8,159 nt of DNA from Patescibacteria group bacterium (lineage in GTDB: Bacteria > Patescibacteriota > Microgenomatia > PFEM01 > JAHIFH01): the NCBI GenBank assembly GCA_018900995.1, contig JAHIFH010000020.1, positions 1-8,159 on the forward strand, written 5' to 3'. A program made the position numbers and the translations under genes. Below, in pieces: positions 1 to 6,199 of this stretch. Numbering within the stretch: position 1 is the first letter of the stretch; every line of letters begins with the position of its first letter. The notes beneath the pieces were generated by a model. The model did not search any database and was not told the origin of the DNA. It worked only from the letters and a program-made list of their open reading frames with translations.

Positions 1-142
1 AAAGGCAAAGAAGATATTCAACGGACTTGGAAGAAGTGCTAATTTCAAAGTTTTAGAGAAAGAACGTGGAGCTTTACTTACAAGTATTGCTACATTTGTA
101 AGAGGACCAACCGAGAAAAGACACGAATCAGAAAAACGCTAG
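1..142 (+). CDS. C-terminal fragment of an unrecognised protein (5' end outside window)
   Basis: A reading frame open from the left edge (first full codon at base 2) runs 46 codons to a TAG at 140-142. The visible tail is basic and charged, ending in GPTEKRHESEKR, with one modestly hydrophobic stretch (GALLTSIATFV). I do not recognise the family and see no catalytic motif. It is the only plus-strand candidate gene and is convergent with pheT: its TAG directly abuts the pheT TAA, with no bases between. An open frame of this length in AT-rich DNA is suggestive but not conclusive, so existence is moderately supported and function is unknown. Confidence 0.5.
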   Translation, partial: KAKKIFNGLGRSANFKVLEKERGALLTSIATFVRGPTEKRHESEKR

Positions 143-2167
143 TTACTTTAGTTTGGCTCCGAATTTTGTTTTGACTTTTTGAACGATTTTCTTTCTTATT
201 TTCTCCACCTCTTTATCTGTCAAAGTCTTTTTTGGGCTCTGATAAGTAATTCGGAAAGTGCGGGTGTTTTTATAAGAGTCAATTAACTCGACAGAAACAG
301 TCAACTTACTCACCTTCTTAATCTCCTCCAACATCTCCCCTATCAATGTCTTTGGGGGAACAACAAAAGCCAAATCTTCAACGATAGCGGGATATTTAGG
401 AATGGGGGTGTATTTTTTTGCTTTCGAAGCATGCTTGACCAATTCCCTAAAATCAAGGTCAAAAACGACTGCTCTACCTTTTACTCCAAACCTGGCTAAA
501 ACATGGGGACTAATCTCACCCACAACACCTAGAGAATCTTTTTTCACCATCACTTCTGCGGTTCGAGCCGGATGAAAAACTTTACCATAAAAAGTTCTCT
601 TTAATTGATATGGTTCGAATTGATAGTTATTAATGCCCATGGTGGCCAAGATAGACTCCACCACTCCCTTAGCTTGGTAGAATTTTTCGCCAGTCAAAAG
701 TCCAGTGAGCATTGGCGCCTCATCAGGTAATTTGTCAATTTTTTGATAAAGATAAACATTGGCTAGCTCGAAGATGGTTATTTCATCTTGGTTATTTTCC
801 GAGACTACCATTAATAAGGAAGGAATCAGCGAGGGTCGCATATAAACCAAATCTTCAGTTAAAGGATTGCTGATTTTAATACATTCTTTCGGCTCAATTT
901 CTGTTTTCTCTAATTGGGTTTGGCTGACCATTGAATAACTCATTACTTCCGTCAAACCCCAGTTTTTGAAAGCATTTTTAATTTGATAAATCCATTCAAA
1001 AGTAGAATCTTTAGTCACAGCCGGAATCTTACCTCGGGGGAGATTGCTGGGCAAACGATGATAGCCATAAATCCGGGCTATTTCTTCAATTAAATCCTCA
1101 GGAATACTAACATCGTCATAACGCCAGTGAGGGACGGAGAAAGTGATCAGTGACTGGTGATCAGTGACCAGAGAAAAGCCGAGAGATTCTAGGATATTGG
1201 TGATTTTTTGCTTTGTAATTTTAACTCCAATTAGTTTTTCAGCCTGGTTAATATCTAGTTTAACTGTTTTTGCTTTTTGAGGATTGGGATAGATGTCGAT
1301 TAATTCACTGGCAACTTTGGCTCCACAATTTTTTTCAAACATAATTCTTGCTTTTTTCATAGCAGGAATGACTCCCTCGGGATTAACACCTTTCTCAAAA
1401 CGGGCAGCCGCCTCGGTGCGAAAAGCTAATGCTTGACAAGTCCGGCGAATTTTCATTGGGTCATAAGTTTGGACAAATAAAAGAACTCTCTTCGTTTTTT
1501 CATCAACTTCTGAATTAGCTCCACCCATTATCCCGCAGAGGTCAATAATTCGACCTGTCCCATCCTCAATCACAATTGCCCCTGTGGGCAAAGTGCGAGT
1601 TTCCTTATCAAGAGTAACTATCTTTTCGCCTTTTTTCGCTTCGCGGAGAATCATGGTAGCTTTTTTGATTTTGTCATAGTCAAAAGTGTGCATTGGCTGA
1701 CCTGATTCCAACATCAGATAATTAGAGATATCAATGACATTATTCAAGGGTCTAACACCCGATTTTTCCAGGCGTTCCTGAATAATTTTGGGTGAAGGCT
1801 TGATAGTAATGTTCTTAAAAATTAAAGCGGTAAAACGAGGGCAAAGAGATGGTTTGTTGATTTTCACCTTGAGGGGTAAGCCCTTCTTAACTTGAGGAAT
1901 TTCTTTTTTACTCTCAGCGATTTCTTTTAACTTTGCTTTAATACCAAATTGAGGCAAAATAGCATTTAATTCTCGGGCAATACCATAAACAGAAAGACAA
2001 TCAGGGCGGTTAGTAGTAATTTCAGTTTCATAAACCGAATCGCCGTTGACCTTCTTAATTTTTTCTACTGTTTGACTACAAAGAGTTAAATAATTGGCGA
2101 CTTGTTTTGGCGTCGCCTTTGTTTTTAAGTGCTCTTTTAGCCAAGAATCAGGAATAAGAATGTTCAT
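143..2167 (-). CDS. pheT: Phenylalanyl-tRNA synthetase beta subunit, lacking the B2 OB-fold tRNA-binding domain
   Basis: Beta chain of the cytosolic (alpha-beta)2 PheRS, which charges tRNA-Phe and edits mischarged Tyr-tRNA-Phe. The 674 residues contain the N-terminal B1 strands (MNILIPDSWLKEHL), the TNRPDCLSVYGIAREL motif near residue 52, a B3/B4 editing module (about 110-290, with SNYLMLESGQPMHTFD, GIMGGANSEV and RTEAAARFEKG), a B5 domain (about 300-370), the catalytic-like core, and a C-terminal ferredoxin-fold anticodon-binding domain (about 585-674, PKYPAIVEDLAFVV). The roughly 100-residue EMAP-II-like OB-fold that normally sits between B1 and B3 is absent: VEKIKKVNGDSVYETEITTNRPD joins the two directly. 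This accounts for most of the shortfall against about 795 residues in E. coli. The start is the ATG at 2167, which shares one base with the pheS stop (TGATG), implying translational coupling; an in-frame TTG one codon earlier is less likely. The TAA at 143-145 abuts the convergent gene. Confidence 0.97.
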   Translation of the reverse strand: MNILIPDSWLKEHLKTKATPKQVANYLTLCSQTVEKIKKVNGDSVYETEITTNRPDCLSVYGIARELNAILPQFGIKAKLKEIAESKKEIPQVKKGLPLKVKINKPSLCPRFTALIFKNITIKPSPKIIQERLEKSGVRPLNNVIDISNYLMLESGQPMHTFDYDKIKKATMILREAKKGEKIVTLDKETRTLPTGAIVIEDGTGRIIDLCGIMGGANSEVDEKTKRVLLFVQTYDPMKIRRTCQALAFRTEAAARFEKGVNPEGVIPAMKKARIMFEKNCGAKVASELIDIYPNPQKAKTVKLDINQAEKLIGVKITKQKITNILESLGFSLVTDHQSLITFSVPHWRYDDVSIPEDLIEEIARIYGYHRLPSNLPRGKIPAVTKDSTFEWIYQIKNAFKNWGLTEVMSYSMVSQTQLEKTEIEPKECIKISNPLTEDLVYMRPSLIPSLLMVVSENNQDEITIFELANVYLYQKIDKLPDEAPMLTGLLTGEKFYQAKGVVESILATMGINNYQFEPYQLKRTFYGKVFHPARTAEVMVKKDSLGVVGEISPHVLARFGVKGRAVVFDLDFRELVKHASKAKKYTPIPKYPAIVEDLAFVVPPKTLIGEMLEEIKKVSKLTVSVELIDSYKNTRTFRITYQSPKKTLTDKEVEKIRKKIVQKVKTKFGAKLK
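1143..1170. repeat. Two tandem 14-bp units inside pheT
   Basis: GTGATCAGTGACTG (1143-1156) is followed immediately by GTGATCAGTGACCA (1157-1170); the first 12 bases of the units are identical. On the coding strand this reads LVTDHQSLIT, residues 333-342 of PheT, in the B5 domain just before the conserved VPHWRYDD segment. By comparison with the E. coli sequence from memory, this is a beta-hairpin turn, and its length is about the same here. The repeat therefore seems to have been accommodated without disrupting the fold. Whether it is an inserted dispersed element or a local duplication cannot be decided from one locus. Confidence 0.8.
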
Positions 2168-3207
2168 CAAAATTGTTTTAGAAATCTTAGGTCGTTGGTA
2201 TATAACAGCCTGAGGTCATCAATTTTTAAACCAGCTTTCATCATTAAAACTCGCTCCACTCCCCAACCGAAAGCAAAGCCGGTATATTTTTCCGGATCAA
2301 TCCCTCCATTTTTGAGAACAATCGGATGGACCATCCCCGCCCCTCCTAATTCTAACCAGCCTTGTTTACAAAGCCGACACCCCTTGCCTTGACAAATATC
2401 ACAACTAACGTCAACCTCAATTGAAGGTTCGGTAAATTGGAAATGGAAAGGGCGAATTCTGGTTTTCCGATTTGGACCAAAATATTGTTTAGCAAAGTAA
2501 TCTAGAGTTCCTTTTAGATGGGTGATATTGATGCCTTTATCGATGACTAAGCCTTCGAATTGATAGAACATGGGGGCATGAGAGACATCTGATTGACGGC
2601 GGTAACATTTAGCGATGTTTAACATTCTGATTGGAGGCTTGCCTAGGCGCTTCATTTCTCTTAATTGACCAGAAGAAGTATGGGGTGTGAGCACAGCGTG
2701 ACCATATTTTTTGTTTTCTAAATGATCAATATAAAGAGTTTCCCACTCATCCCTAGCTGGATGATTTTCCGGCATGTTTAAACCCTCAAAAGCATACCAG
2801 TCCCATTCGACTTCAGGGTAAGCCACTCGGGTGAAGCCGATTTTTTCAAAAATAGTGGTGATTTCTTGAATTGCCTCAGTGACTAAGTGAAGATGACCAA
2901 CTGATGGCCTCTTTCCAGGAGCGGTAACATCAAGCCACTCTTTATCAATATCAATTTCTTTAGCTACCTGAGCTCTTTTAGAATCGGCTAATGCCTGTTC
3001 AATTGCGTTTTTAGCATCATTGGCTAATTGACCAATTTCTTTCCTTTCTGACGGGCTTAGAGAAGGAATTTCTTTAAGGAGTTGGGTAATTCTTCCTTTT
3101 CTGCCCAAATAAGCAATTCTTAGTTCTTCTAGTTCTTCGTCAGATTGAGCCTCAAGAATCGAAGAAATAGCTTGGTTTTTTAAATTTTGGATGCGATTGG
3201 ATTCCAT
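2167..3207 (-). CDS. pheS: Phenylalanyl-tRNA synthetase alpha subunit
   Basis: Catalytic alpha chain of PheRS (class II aminoacyl-tRNA synthetase), partner of the adjacent PheT. The 346 residues match the usual bacterial length. Visible are an N-terminal tRNA-binding coiled coil (about 1-90, with YLGRKGRITQLL), TAPGKRPSVGHLH (about 95-107), LNMPENHPARDEWETLY, the HTSSGQLR segment (from 176), motif 2 (KCYRRQSDVSHAPMFYQFEG, about 200-219) and motif 3 (GFAFGWGVERVLMM, about 310-323). A four-Cys cluster (C269, C272, C277, C280) fits a small zinc-finger-like knuckle seen in some bacterial PheS proteins. The ATG at 3205-3207 lies only 14 nt after the T-tract of the upstream attenuator terminator and has no evident Shine-Dalgarno sequence. 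The gene ends in a one-base overlap with pheT. Expression is probably set by the Phe attenuator at 3222-3359. Confidence 0.98.
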   Translation of the reverse strand: MESNRIQNLKNQAISSILEAQSDEELEELRIAYLGRKGRITQLLKEIPSLSPSERKEIGQLANDAKNAIEQALADSKRAQVAKEIDIDKEWLDVTAPGKRPSVGHLHLVTEAIQEITTIFEKIGFTRVAYPEVEWDWYAFEGLNMPENHPARDEWETLYIDHLENKKYGHAVLTPHTSSGQLREMKRLGKPPIRMLNIAKCYRRQSDVSHAPMFYQFEGLVIDKGINITHLKGTLDYFAKQYFGPNRKTRIRPFHFQFTEPSIEVDVSCDICQGKGCRLCKQGWLELGGAGMVHPIVLKNGGIDPEKYTGFAFGWGVERVLMMKAGLKIDDLRLLYTNDLRFLKQF

Positions 3208-3221
3208 AGTTTAAGAATAAC

Positions 3222-3246
3222 AAAAAAACTCTCCCTTGGGGAGAGT
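3222..3246 (-). terminator. Intrinsic terminator (attenuator) upstream of pheS
   Basis: On the minus strand ACTCTCCC (3246-3239) pairs perfectly with GGGAGAGT (3235-3228) around a CAA loop. The 8-bp stem is followed by six further T residues (3227-3222). It points toward pheS and lies between rplT and pheS. It should therefore either end the rplT transcript or, with the leader peptide upstream, act as a conditional attenuator of pheST. Confidence 0.9.
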
Positions 3247-3305
3247 GATTCGTTTAAAGATTAATTATCCTCAAAATTGCAAAATCCAACCTCCCCTTTA
3301 GGCAG

Positions 3306-3359
3306 CTAAGTAAAGAAAAACTTAAAAAATGCTGCTCGGGTAATGGTTGGAACTTGCAT
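3306..3359 (-). CDS. Phe-rich leader peptide of the pheST attenuator
   Basis: Seventeen codons from ATG (3359-3357) to TAG (3308-3306) encode MQVPTITRAAFFKFFFT. Five of the last seven residues are Phe (TTT TTT AAG TTT TTC TTT), lying just before the stop. The pattern AAFFKFFFT closely resembles the E. coli PheM leader as I remember it ([14 protein letters not shown]). The ORF starts 10 nt after the rplT stop codon and has no strong Shine-Dalgarno sequence, so reinitiation by ribosomes finishing rplT is plausible. Its product needs no function: the act of translation senses charged tRNA-Phe. A chance Phe cluster is possible in T-rich DNA. Its placement in the loop of a long hairpin, followed by a terminator directly before pheST, makes chance unlikely. 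Confidence 0.82.
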   Translation of the reverse strand: MQVPTITRAAFFKFFFT

Positions 3360-3369
3360 TAGGATTATT

Positions 3370-3723
3370 TTATAAAGCCTTTTGGGTTTTGTCAACTATT
3401 TCTTTGAAGGTATTGGAGTCGGAAACTGCTAAGTCAGCCAGGATTTTGCGGTTAAGCTCGATTTTGGCTTTTTTCAGACCATTGATGAATTTGGAATAAG
3501 AAAGATTATAAGGAGTTAAGGCCGCGTTAATCCGAGTTATCCACAAACGCCGCATGTCTCTTTTTCTTAGTTTTCTACCTACATAAGCATATTGTCCGGC
3601 ATGTAAATCAGCTTCTTTGGAAACCTTGTAAAGCCGACCCTTGGTCATGCGAAAGCCTTTGGTTCTTTTAAGAACCTTTTTATGCCGTTTTCTTCTAGTA
3701 GTGCCGGTTTTAACTCTTGCCAT
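3370..3723 (-). CDS. rplT: 50S ribosomal protein L20
   Basis: Early-assembly 23S rRNA-binding protein of the large subunit. The 117 residues match the family length. The sequence begins MARVKTGTTRRKRHKKVLKRTKGF, with a very basic N-terminal extension followed by the globular core (AGQYAYVGRKLRKRDMRRLWITRINAA, then YSKFINGLKKAKIELNRKILADLAV). The ATG follows the rpmI stop directly (TAGATG), and AGGGAAG just upstream can serve as ribosome binding site. In other bacteria L20 represses the rpmI-rplT genes translationally. I see no separate L20 operator leader here, since infC, rpmI and rplT are fused head to tail. The stop codon lies 10 nt before the Phe leader ORF. Confidence 0.98.
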   Translation of the reverse strand: MARVKTGTTRRKRHKKVLKRTKGFRMTKGRLYKVSKEADLHAGQYAYVGRKLRKRDMRRLWITRINAALTPYNLSYSKFINGLKKAKIELNRKILADLAVSDSNTFKEIVDKTQKAL

Positions 3724-3924
3724 CTACTTCCCTAATAATTTTTTAACTTTTCTTTTCCAAGCTCCTTTAACTTCTTTAGGCAGCTTCTGAGCTCTTATCT
3801 GGCTCTTTTTCTTTTTTCGTCTTAAATGGCGGATATGAGAACCCCGGCGCAAAACCTTACCAGTTTTAGTAATTTTAAATCTTCTTTTGACTGACTTTCT
3901 GATTTTCATCTTTTGCTTTTTCAC
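3724..3924 (-). CDS. rpmI: 50S ribosomal protein L35
   Basis: Small basic large-subunit protein, 66 residues, within the family's usual 60-66. The sequence MKIRKSVKRRFKITKTGKVLRRGSHIRHL is the L35 core (K-M-K-x-x-K-S-x-K-R-R-F-K-x-T-x-x-G-K). It is followed by a lysine-rich middle (RRKKKKSQIRAQKL) and a C-terminal helix. I place the start at the GTG at 3924-3922 because an optimal AAAGGAGGT lies 5 nt upstream. The ATG five codons later would be about 20 nt from it. The gene begins inside the 3' end of infC (50-nt overlap, different frame) and its TAG abuts the rplT ATG. Confidence 0.95.
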   Translation of the reverse strand: MKKQKMKIRKSVKRRFKITKTGKVLRRGSHIRHLRRKKKKSQIRAQKLPKEVKGAWKRKVKKLLGK

Positions 3925-4444
3925 TTTTACCTCCTTTAATTGGTTTCAGAGTCATTTCTAATTTCCTACCGGCAAACTTAGGCTCAAAATCAATTTCCGA
4001 ATAAGGTTTTAGTTTTTCTAAAGCCCTTTCCATTAGCTTATAACCAAAATCTTTTTTCGTGATTTGCCTGCCTTTAAAAACAACAGCAATTTTGACCTTA
4101 TTGCCTTCTTTAAGAAATTCCTCTGCCCTATTTAATCTAAAATTAAAATCGTTCTCAGCGATAAAAGGACTGAGCTGGACTACTTTTAAATCGACCTTTT
4201 TAGCTTGCTTCTTGTCTTGCTGCTGTTTTTTTGATTTTAAAAATCTGAATTTCTTAAAATCAACTATTTTACAAACTGGAGGTTTAGTATTTGGGGCAAC
4301 CTCAACTAAATCAAGCCCCTTCTCTTGGGCTTGTTTCAGTGCTTTTTCTGTCGCCAAAACCCCAATCTGTTTCCCTTTTTCATCAACTACCCTGACTTCT
4401 TTTGCCTGGATGTATTGATTAATTCGATAAAACTTCTTTGTCAA
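3875..4444 (-). CDS. infC: Translation initiation factor IF-3
   Basis: Binds the 30S subunit, prevents 70S association and proofreads start-codon/initiator-tRNA pairing. The 189 residues hold the N-terminal domain (YRINQYIQAKEVRVVDEKGKQIG, then LDLVEVAPNTKPPVCKIVDF with the conserved PPVCKI), a lysine/glutamine-rich linker (about 70-85) and the C-terminal 30S-binding domain (FRLNRAEEFLKEGNKVKIAVVFKGRQI, ending FAGRKLEMTLKP). The start is a TTG at 4444-4442: it aligns with the family N-terminus (M-[ST]-K-[DK]-F), and no suitable ATG exists upstream before the thrS stop, 17 nt away. Only a weak purine-rich stretch (AAGAGAAAG) precedes it. The last 16 codons form a charged tail encoded entirely in the overlap with rpmI. 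Confidence 0.97.
   Translation of the reverse strand: MTKKFYRINQYIQAKEVRVVDEKGKQIGVLATEKALKQAQEKGLDLVEVAPNTKPPVCKIVDFKKFRFLKSKKQQQDKKQAKKVDLKVVQLSPFIAENDFNFRLNRAEEFLKEGNKVKIAVVFKGRQITKKDFGYKLMERALEKLKPYSEIDFEPKFAGRKLEMTLKPIKGGKSEKAKDENQKVSQKKI
3925..3938 (-). promoter_or_regulatory. Ribosome binding site of rpmI, inside infC
   Basis: AAAGGAGGT, a near-perfect anti-16S match, is followed by AAAA and the GTG start. It is embedded in the infC coding sequence, where it encodes Lys-Gly-Gly. It decides for GTG over the downstream ATG as the rpmI start, and it is the strongest Shine-Dalgarno sequence in the operon. Confidence 0.85.
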
Positions 4445-4461
4445 CTTTCTCTTAGATTTTA

Positions 4462-6198
4462 TCAGACTTGTCTTTTTTTGGCAATATCTTTTTTAATGAG
4501 GTTAATAAATTTGGAAACAACCATTGGGCCAAGAACTTTTTCACCCCGAACTCGGACATTGATATTTTTAGCTTTAATCTCCTTATCCCCAACGACTAAG
4601 ATATAAGGAATTTTTTGGAGCTCAGCGTCACGGATTTTCGCGGAAGTAGTTTCGCTCCGATTGTCGAGCCTGACGCGAATATTTTCTTCTTTAAGCTGGT
4701 CAACGATTTTTTGTCCATATTGATTATGTTTGTCAGTAATAGGAATAACAACTGCCTGAACCGGCGAAAGCCAGACTGGGAAAGCCCCACCATAATGCTC
4801 AATAAGAATCCCCATAAACCTCTCGAAAGAGCCTAAAATGGCTCGGTGAACCATTACTGGCTGATGGTGTTTGCCGTCCTTGCCAATATAGGTGAGTTTG
4901 AATTTAGCCGGGAAGTTAAAATCAACTTGATTAGTTAGAAGCTGCCACTCGCGGCCCAAGCTATCTTTTACTTTAAGATCAATTTTAGGACCGTAAAAAA
5001 CACCTGCTCCGGAATCAATATCATAGGGAAGCTTGGTTTTCTTAAGAGCTCCTTTCAGGGCTTTGGTAGATTTTTCCCAGATGGCATTGCTCCCCATTGA
5101 CTTTTTTGGTCTGGTGGAGAGATAGGAATGAAAATCTTTGAACCCAAAAACATCATAGATTTCTTTAGTGAGATTGAGAACACCAACTAGTTCATCCTCA
5201 AGTTGCCCTGGTTGGCAGAAAATGTGAGAGTCATCTTGGGTAAAACCACGGACTCGGGTTAGTCCATGAAGAACCCCACTGGGTTCATAACGATAAACTG
5301 TTCCTAATTCGCAATAGCGGATAGGCAGTTCTCTATAACTGCGGAATTGGCTTTTATAAACATAAACATGAAAAGGACAATTCATCGGTTTAATGAGGTA
5401 GTCTACACCATCAATTTCCATTGGGGAATACATCAGTTCCCGATAAAATTGCCAATGACCTGATTTCTCCCAAAGAGATTTTTTACCAATATGGGGAGTA
5501 TAAATATATTGATAGCCATGTTTTCGATGAAGCTCTTTCCAAAAAGCCTCAATTTCACTCCGGACAATGGCGAGATTGGGGTGCCAAAGAGGTAAGCCGG
5601 CACCAATTTCGTTGCTAATACTAAAGAGGTCAAGTTGCCTGGTTAGCTTTCGATGGTCTCGTTCTTTTGCTTCTTCCACTTTTTTTAGATGAATATCAAG
5701 CTCTTTTTGAGTAGGGAAACAAGTACCATAGATGCGGGTAAGCATGGGATTAACCTCACTTCCTCGCCAATAAGCGCCAGCAATTGAAAGAAGTTTGAAA
5801 GGGCCAATTTTTGAGGTATTGACAACGTGAGGACCCTCACAAAGGTCAATAAACTCGCCAGTTTGATAAATGGTAACTTTTTTCTTTCCCTCGGAGGCTA
5901 AATCTTTGGTCAATTCCAGTTTATAAGGTTGATTTTTAAAAATCTCTTTGGCTTTTTTAATGGGGACATCTTCTTTTTTGAAAGGCATTTTTGTTTTAAT
6001 GATTTTTTCCATTTCGGCTGAAATTCTTTCCAAATCTTTTTCTGTAATTTTTTTCTTGCCAAAATCAAAATCATAGTAAAAACCATTTTCAATCGCTGGA
6101 CCGATGCCAAATTTAACTTGGGGATGAAGCTTGAGAATCGCTGCCGCCAAAACATGGCTGCAGCTATGCCTCATTTTTTCTAAATTTTTGTTCGCCAT
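4462..6198 (-). CDS. thrS: Threonyl-tRNA synthetase, lacking the N-terminal TGS domain
   Basis: Class II synthetase that charges tRNA-Thr and hydrolyses Ser-tRNA-Thr. In the 578 residues, the editing domain starts at once with H11-x3-H15 (HSCSH) and C120-x3-H124 (CEGPH). The SAD region and the catalytic core follow, with motif 1 (about 198-236), motif 2 (RYEPSGVLHGLTRVRGFTQ, about 303-321) and motif 3 (HRAILGSFERFMGILIEH). The zinc ligands are C274, H325 and H451. These are exactly 60 less than the E. coli positions C334, H385 and H511, showing an intact core and a missing N-terminus. The C-terminal anticodon-binding domain is present (about 475-578). The TGS domain is truly absent: an in-frame TAG at 6226-6228 lies ten codons upstream of the ATG. 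The gene starts 1 nt after the upstream small ORF's stop, so translation is probably coupled. Confidence 0.98.
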   Translation of the reverse strand: MANKNLEKMRHSCSHVLAAAILKLHPQVKFGIGPAIENGFYYDFDFGKKKITEKDLERISAEMEKIIKTKMPFKKEDVPIKKAKEIFKNQPYKLELTKDLASEGKKKVTIYQTGEFIDLCEGPHVVNTSKIGPFKLLSIAGAYWRGSEVNPMLTRIYGTCFPTQKELDIHLKKVEEAKERDHRKLTRQLDLFSISNEIGAGLPLWHPNLAIVRSEIEAFWKELHRKHGYQYIYTPHIGKKSLWEKSGHWQFYRELMYSPMEIDGVDYLIKPMNCPFHVYVYKSQFRSYRELPIRYCELGTVYRYEPSGVLHGLTRVRGFTQDDSHIFCQPGQLEDELVGVLNLTKEIYDVFGFKDFHSYLSTRPKKSMGSNAIWEKSTKALKGALKKTKLPYDIDSGAGVFYGPKIDLKVKDSLGREWQLLTNQVDFNFPAKFKLTYIGKDGKHHQPVMVHRAILGSFERFMGILIEHYGGAFPVWLSPVQAVVIPITDKHNQYGQKIVDQLKEENIRVRLDNRSETTSAKIRDAELQKIPYILVVGDKEIKAKNINVRVRGEKVLGPMVVSKFINLIKKDIAKKRQV

Positions 6199-6199
6199 A

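Larger units (their letters stand above)
3222..3359 (-). promoter_or_regulatory. Phenylalanine transcription attenuator of pheST (pheM-type)
   Basis: Three mutually exclusive RNA structures can be drawn. (a) Pause hairpin 3357-3279: GCAA/TTGC, TCCAACC (3351-3345)/GGTTGGA (3291-3285), CCC/GGG and GCAGC (3335-3331)/GCTGC (3306-3302), with the Phe codons of the leader ORF in its 24-nt loop. (b) Antiterminator: GGGGAG (3296-3291) with CTCCCC (3243-3238), extended by a G-U pair (3290/3244) and by GATT (3286-3283) with AATC (3250-3247). (c) Terminator 3246-3228 plus T-tract. A ribosome stalled on Phe codons opens (a), frees its 3' arm for (b) and prevents (c). A ribosome reaching the TAG at 3306-3308 would cover that arm and allow (c). 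The structures are read directly from the sequence; the mechanism is inferred from known amino-acid attenuators. Confidence 0.82.

Noticed and set aside
2165..2170. TTG at 2170 as the pheT start
   Set aside because: The ATG one codon later gives the normal MNILIPDSW N-terminus and the typical TGATG coupling with pheS.
2195..2392. Plus-strand 65-codon ORF over pheS, and similar antisense ORFs over infC, thrS, the DUF5660-like gene and tig
   Set aside because: They are opposite-strand shadows of well-recognised conserved genes, with low-complexity, non-homologous translations.
3270..3300. Second short leader ORF (TTG GAT TTT GCA ...) after GGGGAGG
   Set aside because: It holds a single Phe codon and overlaps the pause and antiterminator arms; GGGGAGG is better explained as the switching strand than as a ribosome binding site.
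3222..3359. T-box riboswitch controlling pheST
   Set aside because: The leader precedes an aminoacyl-tRNA synthetase gene and has a terminator. However, there is no AGGGTGGNACCGCG-type T-box sequence and no Stem I with AG-bulge/GNTG loops. The Phe-rich ORF and alternative stems fit leader-peptide attenuation better.
3907..3924. ATG five codons into rpmI as its start
   Set aside because: The strong AAAGGAGGT is correctly spaced only for the upstream GTG.
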